A stretch of 64,000 nucleotides of DNA from Gracilaria domingensis (Eukaryota > Rhodophyta > Florideophyceae > Gracilariales > Gracilariaceae). Positions within the stretch are counted from its first letter, which is position 1, and every line of letters begins with the position of its first letter. Positions 29,702-39,930 of this stretch are shown here, in pieces. A program made the translations under genes and the position numbers. The notes under the pieces were generated by a model. It did no database searches and was not told where the DNA came from. It saw nothing but the letters and a program-made list of their open reading frames with translations. The DNA lies in NCBI GenBank assembly GCA_022539475.1, contig VCMS01000016.1:124001-188000 (forward strand), given 5' to 3'.

Positions 29702-31612
29702 ATGCCTTCTCTTTCGCAGCCTAGTTCGGCTGCTGCCAAAGCGGGAGCTCTTTTCTCAAGGGACTCAACTGCAATCTTTTACAACTACAAACGCAATCCG
29801 ATCCAGCGTATGCTCGATTTCGATTTCATTTGCGCCAGGCCTACCCCATCGGTTGCGGCAATCGTTTCCCAAGGGGCTGCACCTGGTGGCTTTCAGAAGG
29901 CGTTCTTTGGCAAAGAAGAAGTTGCTATTCCCGTGTATGGATCTACAGAAGCTGCATGCACCGCCCACCCGAATTCGGATGTCTTCATTAACTTTGCGTC
30001 ATATCGTTCTGCTTACCAGAGCTCTTTCAATGCTCTGCAGCAAGCTAGTATCAGAACCATTGCAATCATCGCGGAGGGCGTTCCGGAGCGTGACACGAAA
30101 AAGCTCATCTCGTACGCGAACAGAACGGGAAAGGTTATAATCGGTCCTGCCACGGTCGGTGGGGTCCAAGCCGGCGCATTCAAGATTGGTGATACCGCCG
30201 GCACCGTCGAGAATATCATTAACTGCAAACTTCATCGGCCCGGTAGTGTTGGTTTTGTTTCAAAGTCTGGCGGACTGTCCAATGAAATGTACAATGTTCT
30301 TGCAAGAGTCACTGATGGACTTTACGAAGGCATCGCTGTTGGAGGTGATGCGTATGCAGGATCTGGTCTTGCGGATCATGTCCTTCGTTTCCAAACATTA
30401 CCGCAAGTAAAGCTGATTGTTCTGCTCGGAGAGCTAGGGGGAACGGATGAATATGGGGTTGTTGAAGCTTTGAAAAGCGGCCGCATTACAAAACCGGTTG
30501 TTGCATGGGTGAGCGGAACCTGTGCCAAGTGGTTCAATGCTGCCGAGGTACAATTCGGACATGCCGGTGCGAAAACCGGAGGCGCCGATGAAAGTGCAGA
30601 AGCGAAGAACGATGCTCTAAGAAAAGCCGGAGCACATGTACCGGAAAATTTCGATGGATTCGCAGATATGATCAACAAGGTCTATAAGAGTATGGCTGAT
30701 GAGGGATTGCTGGAACCTGCGAAAGATATCAAACCTCCAAATCTCCCACAAGATCTGGCTTCGGCAGTTAAAGCGGGAGCAGTTCGAAAGACCACAAATG
30801 TCGTTTGCACAATCAGCAATGACACTGGAGAAGAGCCGACATATGTTCGGGTTCCTATCTCGGAAATCATGAGTGATCACACTATCGGTGACGTCATTTC
30901 TCTGCTGTGGTTCAAGACACTTTTTCCAAAGTGGGCAACGAAGTTCATCGAACTGGTTCTCGTCACTGCTGCCGACCACGGACCTTGTGTGTCAGGTGCG
31001 CACAACACCATTGTTGCAGCACGTTCTGGAAAGGACTTGATCAGTTCGCTTTGCAGTGGTTTGTTGACTATTGGGCCTCGTTTTGGAGGCGCAGTTGATG
31101 CTGCTGCAATCAACTTCAAGACAGCAAACGACAACAATATTCCTCCTGACGAGTTTGTCGAAGCTCTGAAAAAGAAGGGGCAAAGAGTCGAAGGAATTGG
31201 GCACCGAATCAAAACTGCGGAGAACCGCGATAAGCGCGTCGAACTTTTGGCAAACTATGCCAAGGAACACTTTCCAAGGATGGATACCTTCAATTACGCG
31301 AAGAAGGTTGAAGAGTACACCCTGCAAAAAGCGAATAATTTGGTGCTGAACATCGATGGGGCTATTGGGTCTTTGTTCGCAGATATGCTCCGTGGAGTAG
31401 GCAAGTACAGTGATACCGAGGTGATGGAGGTCCTCCAACTTGGGGGGCTGAACGGACTATTCACGTTGAGCCGGAGCATTGGCTTCATTGGTCACGCGCT
31501 TGACCAGAAGAGGATGAAACAACCTTTGTACAGGCATCCTTGGGACGATGTTCTCTATGCCGAACCTGAACGTCCAAATAGATTGAATGATCGCGAGGAC
31601 ATCCTTGAGTAG
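29702..31612 (+). CDS. ACLB: ATP-citrate lyase subunit B (plant-type)
   Basis: Large subunit of cytosolic heteromeric ATP-citrate lyase, which makes acetyl-CoA and oxaloacetate from citrate, CoA and ATP; it needs a separate ACLA subunit not in this window. 636 residues, slightly longer than land-plant ACLB because of an N-terminal Ala/Ser extension. The succinyl-CoA-synthetase-like half shows FYNYKRNPIQRMLDFDF, IIAEGVPERDTKKLI, GPATVGGVQAGAFKIGDTAG and the phosphohistidine loop VQFGHAGAKTGG (His about residue 287). The citrate-synthase-like lyase half shows DHGPCVSGAHNTIVAARSGK, GLLTIGPRFGGAVDAA, GIGHRIKTAENRDKRVELL and the end RMKQPLYRHPWDDVLY. The two-gene arrangement is typical of plants, algae and some fungi, against the fused animal enzyme. 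Single exon. Confidence 0.97.
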   Translation: MPSLSQPSSAAAKAGALFSRDSTAIFYNYKRNPIQRMLDFDFICARPTPSVAAIVSQGAAPGGFQKAFFGKEEVAIPVYGSTEAACTAHPNSDVFINFASYRSAYQSSFNALQQASIRTIAIIAEGVPERDTKKLISYANRTGKVIIGPATVGGVQAGAFKIGDTAGTVENIINCKLHRPGSVGFVSKSGGLSNEMYNVLARVTDGLYEGIAVGGDAYAGSGLADHVLRFQTLPQVKLIVLLGELGGTDEYGVVEALKSGRITKPVVAWVSGTCAKWFNAAEVQFGHAGAKTGGADESAEAKNDALRKAGAHVPENFDGFADMINKVYKSMADEGLLEPAKDIKPPNLPQDLASAVKAGAVRKTTNVVCTISNDTGEEPTYVRVPISEIMSDHTIGDVISLLWFKTLFPKWATKFIELVLVTAADHGPCVSGAHNTIVAARSGKDLISSLCSGLLTIGPRFGGAVDAAAINFKTANDNNIPPDEFVEALKKKGQRVEGIGHRIKTAENRDKRVELLANYAKEHFPRMDTFNYAKKVEEYTLQKANNLVLNIDGAIGSLFADMLRGVGKYSDTEVMEVLQLGGLNGLFTLSRSIGFIGHALDQKRMKQPLYRHPWDDVLYAEPERPNRLNDREDILE

Positions 31613-32678
31613 GAGAACACAGGTATCTGCTGAAGCTTTTTTTGTGCTACTTGGGGCTGCGAAATTACCGATCAGACGGGTTGTAAAGTGATTCTTCAAA
31701 CGTATGTTTCCACCCAATCGTGCCTTGAGAGAAGCTCTATATCGTTTATCGCTTTTGATTTAACAAACGAGGGTCCTCTTGGCGAAACGAGACATCGTCC
31801 ATGATATTCGCAGAAAGGCAGATGCCAAATAGTTGCCTGTGTACGAGGGATGAAATAACAGCTTCTCCATGCATGTTCGACGCCATTGGTTTAATCGGTT
31901 CGGGAATCACCCAACCTCTACAGAGGGCATGTTGTACAACTGACACGGTTTAACGGGGTTATAAGGATAGCCTTATCCTTAAGGACACCCTTACCTTGGC
32001 CAAAAGAAAGACGGTTGTCGTGGACAGAGAGGGTGAAAGCAACCTTTCACGTAGTAGAAACCTTCACCTGACATCATGAATTTATGGAAATCATCATGTA
32101 AATGGATTTGTTGCGATAGATATGATACGAAGAGGATTTGAGGATTTCGCATATCCATGTCCATTCCTTACAGGAACCAATGGTTGGGAGTACACTCAAA
32201 ATATCTCGTTTTCCTAGACCAATTATTTTGCACAGGCCTTCGAACCTTTTCTGAACCGACGCGCTTGGACTGTTCATGGTGATGGTTTGCAATGGGCGAA
32301 CCGCCTCCCTCGCAGGTAAAATACTGCGAGTGGTCTTCTACATCTTGCATGTCAGGCTTCAGACGTCACCATTCGTGCAGCTTTCGCGTGGAACTTGATG
32401 GTTAGCGAAGTTTAGAAGGCCGGCGGCCAGACGTCTGGTAGGTCTAGAAGTTACAAGGATACCTCGTACCGCAAGAGTGTGGCTCTCCTGGTCATAGGTG
32501 CAAGTGCTCCTCTCATTCCTCTCTCTTTTCGGGCAATACTTCACTCCCTCCTCTATTGCCCAGGTAATTCGCATAAGAGTAAAAGCACCTAAACTACGAG
32601 AAATCTACGAAGCCAAGCCTCGCAACACCAAGGGTAGGCAAAGTAGACTCTGTGACTCAGGTCAAACGGAATGCCAAA
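31613..32678. other. Intergenic region downstream of ACLB
   Basis: No gene recognised. A small palindrome TAAGGATA-GCCT-TATCCTTA lies near 31965-31985. Confidence 0.4.
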
Positions 32679-33767
32679 ATGCGGACTGCGTTTCTAACCT
32701 CGGTGCCGATAACTGCACGCAATGCAAAGAAAGAATTCATCCGTCGCAAAACTCGCAATGATTTGCTTCCTCGAGCTCAGTTTTGCAACAATGTCGGACC
32801 ACACAGACTGAGCAGAAGGGAATTGCTTAAGGGCATATCTGTGGCAACTTTGGGAGTGGGATTCACTGCTTCAGATGCCCAACCTGCACTAAGTCGGCAG
32901 TTCGCCGATTCTGACTTTGTTTTCGACGCAAAAAGTGGATCGTTTGTTCCCCCATCAGCTATCCACAACCTTTTAATTCGAGATCGGGGATCTCAATTCG
33001 ATCGCTGCATTGTCGCTGGAGAGATACATGACAATATGAAGACGCATGCGGCGCAGCTGGCAATAATCGACAGCGCTCGACGTTTGTCTGATGGCAAACA
33101 ACTTGTTGTCGGATTTGAGCAGTTTTATCGCACCCATAATCATCTTCTTGACCTTTACGTGAAAGGTCTACTTTCAGTGAACTCTTTGCTGCAGGTTACA
33201 GACTGGGAGCATACATGGGGCATGGATCCCAAGTTATATATCCCAATTTTCGAGTACTGCCGCATCTATGAAATTCCCATGATTGGTCTCAACATACCAC
33301 GGCAGTTTGTCTTTCACGTTTCCCAACTTGGTCTTGATGGGCTTCCGGAGGAATTAAAGGAGTTTCTGCCCCTTAATATGGACTTCAGCAACCGTGAGCA
33401 CTACAAGCATTTTGTAGAACTGATTCAGGAAGGCCATGGAGATCATGTTCTTAGCAAGGCGGTCCTGGATCGGTATTATGAAATACAGGTCCTATGGGAA
33501 GAGTGGATGAGCCAGTCAGTGGCTCAATCGTTACAATCAAGACCTGATACTCGAATGGTGGCACTAATTGGAAGCGGGCATGTGGAAGGAAGGTATGGCT
33601 TCCCTGATCGAATTGAAAAGAGATGTAGCGAGCGCCCATACACAATTGTACCCCGTCCGGTGGCTTGGCAGCGGGATGAAGGTTACAGCTTACCGCAGAT
33701 TCCAGGACCGGAAAGAAACATCGCAGACCTTGTTTGGTACACACGAAGACGAGTTGATCTTGTGTAA
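32679..33767 (+). CDS. ChaN-like haem-binding-family protein with twin-arginine lumen signal
   Basis: About 362 residues from the Met at 32679 (an in-frame start at 32652 is also open). The N terminus is bipartite: a basic, Ser/Thr/Arg transit-like stretch (RTAFLTSVPITARNAKK), then SRRELLKGISVATLGVGF with a twin-arginine and hydrophobic core ending near AQPA. This is the classical signal for Tat import into the thylakoid lumen. The body fits the ChaN/Cofac_haem_bdg family: CIVAGEIHDNMKTHAAQLAI (the GExHDN motif), VVGFEQFYRTHN, HTWGMDPKLYIPIFEYCR, MIGLNIPRQ and VALIGSGHVEGRYGFPDRI. Bacterial ChaN binds haem and is linked to iron uptake; the plastid role is unknown. Single exon. Confidence 0.75.
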   Translation: MRTAFLTSVPITARNAKKEFIRRKTRNDLLPRAQFCNNVGPHRLSRRELLKGISVATLGVGFTASDAQPALSRQFADSDFVFDAKSGSFVPPSAIHNLLIRDRGSQFDRCIVAGEIHDNMKTHAAQLAIIDSARRLSDGKQLVVGFEQFYRTHNHLLDLYVKGLLSVNSLLQVTDWEHTWGMDPKLYIPIFEYCRIYEIPMIGLNIPRQFVFHVSQLGLDGLPEELKEFLPLNMDFSNREHYKHFVELIQEGHGDHVLSKAVLDRYYEIQVLWEEWMSQSVAQSLQSRPDTRMVALIGSGHVEGRYGFPDRIEKRCSERPYTIVPRPVAWQRDEGYSLPQIPGPERNIADLVWYTRRRVDLV

Positions 33768-35043
33768 AATGGTTGTGCCGGTGTACGGAGGTCAACTCGC
33801 TTCGCCCATAAGTTATTTCCTTTACACATTGGGGGGTTTTGAATTGCGCAGATGAAGAATGATGCTTGAAGCTTAGACTGAACAAGCTCTCGAGAAACAT
33901 CTGATCCATCTCAGAGATAGATGCATAAACTCAACATTTAGCCATACGTATCTATCATGCGCGAGATCGTGTCCTAATCGATTAGATTAGGGTCGCCATC
34001 GATAGCGTCAGATTTGTAAGTCTAGGAAGGCGTGATGAGAAACAAGCCACTTGAGTTAAATGAAATTCGTGGTCGCACAACCTTCATCCTCATTGTCAAC
34101 TGCTCGCATCTTATGGGGTTTGCGTTCCTTTTTGCCGATCCAGATCTTCAGTATCGGCAAAGAGGAACGCAAACCCCATAGGAAGCGAGCAAATAAGCAA
34201 AACGTGTCTCCAATAAAGAAAGAGAAAGAAGAAGAACGCAAAATCATGTCGATAACACTCGGAAAGGTGATTCCAAGCAACAAGAACTGTGTATTTCTCT
34301 TCAAATGACATATGAAAAGTGCACACCTGTTAGGGTTATCCATTCTGTTAGCATTGCCGAGCGATGCAGAGAGAGGAAGCCTTGATTTGATAAAGAAGAT
34401 AAGCAAATCTTCGTTTCGATTATTTGTATGTCTCGAGGAGGGTTAAAGAACAGAGAAAGGCAACGTCAAGTTGAGATCTTAAACTTGTGAGTTTGCGCAG
34501 GTGGAATCCTGTAGGAGACGCGGAAGCTTCGCCAGCACAGTTATTTGTTGGACGCTCGCTGTTAAACATCCTCTGAGCACGCATCTACAACGAAGAACGC
34601 GTCTCTGCCCTTGCCGACTTGGAGTTCTGAATACATCTGAGCATTGCATTCTGAGATAGGCAACGAGTAGGCGCCTTGTTTGCCTGCAGTACTTGGTTGA
34701 CAAAGTCTTGCTGTTACTGAGATTGTCAGTACGACTTCTGAAAGGGAACTGGACTTTCTCGTGAGCGACCGTCCCTTTGGGCCGAAGCGCTCTACACTAT
34801 TAAGTGATTCAGACTGCACAGAACCCTGTGCATCACTAAGCACTTCTTCCTCATATCTCCTCTTGCATCGCAACTCAACTTCGGTCTCGGCTTATCAATA
34901 GAGGCCATGAGACGTTGATGCTTCGCCTTTTGCTTCCGTTTTGCGTACATACTCCATCATCTTGTACGGTGCCAAACCGAGAACCGACTGGAAGGACCAC
35001 ATTCCTTGTTCACACCTCTTACACATTGGTTGGTTACCAAATC
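33768..35043. other. Intergenic with long hairpin
   Basis: No gene is secure. A 103-codon leftward frame at 34562-34873 has no recognised motif. Contains the hairpin at 34101-34191. Confidence 0.4.
34101..34191 (+). ncRNA. Candidate RNA hairpin, 39-bp stem, 13-nt loop
   Basis: The left arm 34101-34139 and right arm 34153-34191 are inverted copies over 39 positions (TGCTCGC outer end, ATGGGGTTTGCG middle, TTGCCGAT inner end). In a plus-strand transcript 36 pairs are Watson-Crick, two are G-U and one is mismatched. A minus-strand transcript would have the two G-U pairs as C-A mismatches, so a plus-strand RNA is favoured. It lies 334 bp after the ChaN-like stop. It could be a small-RNA precursor, a hairpin in a long 3' UTR or a small inverted-repeat element. 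Confidence 0.45.
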
Positions 35044-37647
35044 CTAAGATCCAGGATCTGGCAGATTCTGCTGACTGCTGCTCTTTAACTTAACGTGACC
35101 AGTTGTGGCTGCGGAACTTCGATCAACGTCACTATGATTGTTAATCAGCTCAATTGCACGATACGCAACAATTGGGTCTTTGTCTTCGACAAATGGCGCC
35201 AAGATACCAGAACCTCCCTTAGAAGACCCAAGAAATTCCACAAGACACTGCCGATTTTCGGAAAGACGCTTGCACGGCACTTTCATGTTCGACGCTAATA
35301 GAAGTAAGGAGAACATTGAAGGATTAGCTTCCATTAGTAATTGGCGAGGCACAGAGATCGAACCTTTTAGAAACATTTTCGCAGTTGAGTCCCATTGAAC
35401 CGACCGCGATCTGCTCCGTGAAGCAAACGGAGTGACCATGACAAAAAATTCGATGATCATCTCGCTCATACGTAGTAAGCATTTCACGCTCGATCTACCC
35501 GAGGTTATCTCAACCACAGACGCATATAACTTATTCAAAACATCAGAGTGATCGCCATCTGTATCCCCTCGTCTAGCGAAAGTGAATCTCAAAATCTTGA
35601 AGTATGTCTCCCGAAGAATCTTCCACTCTCTCGCATGATCCATAGTTTCCCTTTGGCACAGAACCTTTGAATGATGCAATGCCATTCTCTCAATCTCTCT
35701 GAGTATAGATATACAGAACGGTTTATCCAGGTATTTCACGAGAGCTCGAGTCGACGAAATGTATCTTGAAGCGGGAGCTCGGTAAGGTTTCCCAACTTGA
35801 CTTCCGAGTCTCGAATCGCTGGCTGAAGCACTCCCGGTTTTCTCTTGGAAAGCTCTCCTTCCGACGGTTGGATCTTCGTCACTCGAATTCTCTGCACGTG
35901 TTCCAAGATATTCGTACGTCAAAGGATTGAATAACAATACGCGCAACATGTCGACCACGAAACCATCCCAAGGGCCCACCTTAAACACATGGGTCAGCAC
36001 GCTTTCCATTTCGTGAGCTTGAAGAAGAGCACGGAAACTATCAATATTATCACGATGTCGCACTACAACATCCTCTGTGAGCCCGTCCAGATATTTCAGT
36101 ACGGCAAAGTCGTATATCAAGACAAACAATTGGCGTCGGGCAGAAGGGGAGAAGGTATCTGCAAACAACGTCAGGATTGTCTTGAGGCCCCCAACATCTT
36201 CGAAATAGTCCATATTCAGTTTTGCTGACGTGAGAAATTCATCCCATGTTTCATGTAATCTTGGATAGAGACCATCGCAAATAAGGACGTGATCCACGTC
36301 CGTGTGTGTCAGTTCATTCATACGGAGAGCAAGGGCTGCTAGGCATTTCGAGGATATGTTAATGCTGGGATGCCTATCGCTTGACTTTAGCAGGAATATA
36401 TAACATCTCAAGGCACGTTCCCACATGACGTCGTCATCCTGACGACCGTGCATATCCTCCACAACATCGGAGAAAACCTTTCGAGCAACTTCCTCCACAC
36501 GAGACCAAGAAGAGCCCTTGACGAAGCTGGCATGGGCAGCGATGTTTACTAGAAGCGTGAAGACAGATCCATCCCGCTCACTACGTTCCGCGCCACGCAT
36601 TCTGCGCACAATTTCTGTCAATAGATTGATACCTGTTTCCATACCCTCAAGACATGCTCCGACGACGTATCCTGTGAGCAATAACAAAGCCCTGTTTCTC
36701 CCATGTGTCTTCAAAGAGTCATTTGTAAGGTATTCGTGCAAAACCTTCCACGCCTGGCCTGTCGGCTCGCGGCTTTCGTAAGGACGCCATTGAACAGGAG
36801 CTCGAGGTCGAAGACTCGAGGACAGGGGACGCTTCACTCGTCGACGACTAACAGCAAAAGCCCCATAAAGGGCGTCTTCTGCATTCTCAGCCGACAAAGT
36901 TAACAATGAGGCATCGTTCAGATTCTCGTTTTCTTCTGACACGTTTAGCGTTTGGTACAATGAAGCTAATCGGTAGCAACGAAGAGGATACGGCGGCTGC
37001 GGTAAATTAGTCTGTAGCTTCGGAAGTTGATCCGATAGAAACGGTGCATTCAACTCTGTAGCTTCCATACCAATAGAGGAACGATGTACATCCCCATCGG
37101 AAACAATTGTCGGTTCTGGTGGCTGTGGAGGATCGAGTTGACTTCGTTCGTCGGGAAAGCTGGGCACCCAAGAACCCTCCTCCCCATAACTCGGTTTGTG
37201 CTCAGAAGTTGGAATTGGCGGAACGGGTCGAGTTGGCGGTGGCGGTATAGAGTTTTGAACGGCAATGTCGTGTGATACATTTGTTGAGGAGAATGGAAAT
37301 GATTTGCGCTTCCTAAGAGCATCTACAGGCTTGTCAGCTCTAGCAAAGTCTGGCTTCGGAGGAAGCGGAGGAGGAGCGCTCTGTGGGATAAGTCCAAGGC
37401 GTGCGAAATCTGGCTTTGGCGGAAGAGGCGGTGGCGCTTCGGATTGCAGGCGAGCGAAAGCGGGCTTTGGTGGTAGTGGGGGCGGAGTATCATCCTGCCC
37501 AGTATTTCGCCCTCTTTCTGGAAACTTGGTTGCGGGTAACCTGATTGCAGAGCTGCATGGTTCCTCTGAGTCCTCAACGGTTTCAGCCTCTTCGTAGGAC
37601 CAGATTTTTAGGTCATCGCTGACTTGCGGAAGTGGTGTGGAAGACAT
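35044..37647 (-). CDS. Proline-rich (SH3-ligand-like) helical-repeat protein, unrecognised
   Basis: 867 residues in one exon. Three near-identical motifs of the form PPPLPPKPxFARL (residues about 55-105) look like type II SH3-binding peptides (PxLPPKP), followed by more Pro clusters (PPPPTRPVPPIP). From about residue 290 the chain is long, helix-rich and probably armadillo/HEAT-like: AWKVLHEYLTNDSLKTHGRN, GVEGMETGI-type helices, YFEDVGGLKTILTLFADTF, ARRQLFVLIYDFAVLKYLDG and SRYISSTRALVKYLDKPFC. The tail is basic and Ser-rich. No catalytic motif, signal peptide or membrane span. I do not recognise the family; a cytoskeletal or signalling scaffold would fit the PPPLPPKP repeats but is a guess. 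Confidence 0.7.
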   Translation of the reverse strand: MSSTPLPQVSDDLKIWSYEEAETVEDSEEPCSSAIRLPATKFPERGRNTGQDDTPPPLPPKPAFARLQSEAPPPLPPKPDFARLGLIPQSAPPPLPPKPDFARADKPVDALRKRKSFPFSSTNVSHDIAVQNSIPPPPTRPVPPIPTSEHKPSYGEEGSWVPSFPDERSQLDPPQPPEPTIVSDGDVHRSSIGMEATELNAPFLSDQLPKLQTNLPQPPYPLRCYRLASLYQTLNVSEENENLNDASLLTLSAENAEDALYGAFAVSRRRVKRPLSSSLRPRAPVQWRPYESREPTGQAWKVLHEYLTNDSLKTHGRNRALLLLTGYVVGACLEGMETGINLLTEIVRRMRGAERSERDGSVFTLLVNIAAHASFVKGSSWSRVEEVARKVFSDVVEDMHGRQDDDVMWERALRCYIFLLKSSDRHPSINISSKCLAALALRMNELTHTDVDHVLICDGLYPRLHETWDEFLTSAKLNMDYFEDVGGLKTILTLFADTFSPSARRQLFVLIYDFAVLKYLDGLTEDVVVRHRDNIDSFRALLQAHEMESVLTHVFKVGPWDGFVVDMLRVLLFNPLTYEYLGTRAENSSDEDPTVGRRAFQEKTGSASASDSRLGSQVGKPYRAPASRYISSTRALVKYLDKPFCISILREIERMALHHSKVLCQRETMDHAREWKILRETYFKILRFTFARRGDTDGDHSDVLNKLYASVVEITSGRSSVKCLLRMSEMIIEFFVMVTPFASRSRSRSVQWDSTAKMFLKGSISVPRQLLMEANPSMFSLLLLASNMKVPCKRLSENRQCLVEFLGSSKGGSGILAPFVEDKDPIVAYRAIELINNHSDVDRSSAATTGHVKLKSSSQQNLPDPGS

Positions 37648-39930
37648 GCAGAAGAATTCAAAATTCTGAGTCGAGCTTGCAATGTGTCAGAATGCAGCCT
37701 TGGTCGCCGTTAAAGGTCGGCGCAGAAACAGAAAACGTCATAGTTTGCATTTGACATCACACGCATCGGAAACTTCAGCGACTTCTATCTTGAGGAATTG
37801 TCTCGAATTCTCGTCGTCTCCAGCACAACTTCCGTGTGAAGACTTCTCAGAGCTATACGGAGGTCACGCTCGATGATTTCCTGGTCCCTTTTGGTCTGCA
37901 AAAGACACTAAGGTATCTTTCGAGACTCTAGAATCGCGAGGGCTAGTCCTCTAACGTTCATACAGAGGCCCCGGGCCGGCTTTGGGAATATTTTAGAAAC
38001 TCCTTGCTGCTCAGAACTGGCAGGACTTTTTAAGAGAAGCCGCTATACAAGAATTATAGAAGAAACATCATTCTAAATCGCAGCAATAGAAACATTTTTT
38101 TGCAAGGCCACATCATTGTCCTTACCAGCTCTTTGGGCTAGAGACCTTGCCTTTTTGCTAGTGTTTTCTCCTTTAGTGTACCATTTCACTATGCCATGAT
38201 TGCAGCTTCCAGGCTCGTCATTCTCACCGGTGCATACTGTAGCTAAAGATCTCGAGCCGTGAGGCTTCACGCGGGTTCTCAGTGAACTTCTCACCAAATA
38301 ACATATTATACTATTCGGGCAGAAGACAGACGTGAAGGGTCTGTCTAGAAATACATTCTAAATGTAACTATGTAATGTTCTTGTTATACTAGCCAGTCTA
38401 TGAATCACAGAAAATGGAGTTTCAACGTTAGCCACTGTTTTGGTGACATTCTACAAAGGTTGGTCTCATCCTTCCTGAAAAAGCGTTAGTCGCTCTGATG
38501 GCAATTTGACCCACTCATTTGTAATCAAAGTTATCAAGTTTGTCAAATCACCTTACCCTCACCGCAAGAAACGGTTTTGTCGAAGACAATTGCCACCGGC
38601 TAGGGCTTCTACAATTACCGAGTTGCTAAAAGTTTCCCTGAAAAACAGTTCGAGAGGCGGTTTATATGACCTTGTTCAGTTTATATTCTTCTTTGATGTG
38701 GACAACAGCCTCTGATTCCTAGAGGTTGCAGTAAAACTCTCCACAGAAATTTATCTCTAATTAAGAAGGCCAACCTTCTGTGCGGGTATTGTCTAATCAG
38801 CTCGGGAAGACTAAGATTCTGTGTATCGATGAGGTTCGTCGTCCTACGACTCAATGATTGACTTGCGGGTTTCTAGGAAGAACAACAATAGCACGAGGGT
38901 CGCCGATATTCGCAGATGCACCCATTCTATGGGACCTTCCGGCGGCCTCGACAAATGTGCCTTCGAAAGCCGGCTCCTTCTTACATGCTTTCGACCGCGG
39001 GCTTTTTGCCATCGACCCTTGTTCCCCTTCTTTCTGCCCTAATCTCTTCGTGCATCTTCTAGAGACCGTTGGCAGAGGTGCACACCACGACAAGGCGCTG
39101 CGCATGTACTCAGTATACCTAACGCTTTCTCGTCGTAGCCCAGCAAGTGTGGTGCAGCCACTGATTAGTGCTCAGTGGCTGCGATATAGATGTATTATAG
39201 GTCGTTCGGTCTTCGGCGAACCCAGGCGCAGAAGTCCATGATCCTCACCGTTCATAGACTGAAGAGAGAGAGAAAGCCGGATTCCATTGTCCCGGGTACG
39301 CGTCATGATCGATCGAGCCCCATTGAGCTTCGAGATTGAATGGACCGGGATGTCGGCTTCCACCAGTTCTCTTATGCAAGCCCCTCGGCGGGAGATATTG
39401 CCAGGTTTCAAGTTAGAAAAAGTAATGTTGAATAGTCGCTCCCAGCGGCGTTTCTATTAAGGCCAGCTTGTATCCACGGAGATCACTCTTTTATATTGCC
39501 ACTATCTCGCGTGTGCATGAGAAACAATTTTCGCTGCTCATGTGCTTCTTGGGGAGAGAAAAAAAGACTGTTAGAGCTTTGTAAAGAATCCATCGAATTG
39601 GACTTGCCCTGAAACCTAAAGACCTTCCCTTTGACGCTAGAGGATATCCCAGATCAGGCCGCATTCCATCACTTTCGTGAAGCGAAGCATGAACAACCGT
39701 TTCATGCAACGAATCTTGGTGGAAATGCTTTCAGAATCGAACCGACGCGAGCACTCGCGCTTTAGCAATCACGGGCGAACTCTACCACAGACATGATTTC
39801 TTAGAACGCTTGCTGCCAGATCGTTCTGGTGCGGTTCCAGCCCAGACCTTGTCTTGGAGGGTGAAAATGATACTATAGTCACTTGGGGTACGTCCCACAG
39901 GGCTGCACGACACAGCTCGTTCTCTCCTTC
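37648..39930. other. Intergenic, about 2.3 kb, with dispersed repeat
   Basis: No gene recognised. Contains one copy of a structured dispersed repeat (39117-39276). Confidence 0.4.
39117..39276 (+). repeat. Structured dispersed repeat, copy 1
   Basis: Aligns over about 160 bp with 52163-52335: CGTAGCCCAGCAAGTGTGG against CGTAGTCCAGCTAGTGTAG, TGCGATATAGATGTATTATA against TGCGATGTAGAGGTATAATA, then GGTCGTT, GGTCTT and a GA-rich end. A perfect 11-bp stem (GCAGCCACTGA/TCAGTGGCTGC) lies at about 39153-39181. Confidence 0.6.

Noticed and set aside
39140-39235. Reading the structured repeat as a tRNA-derived SINE
   Set aside because: No acceptable box A or box B and no cloverleaf could be drawn.
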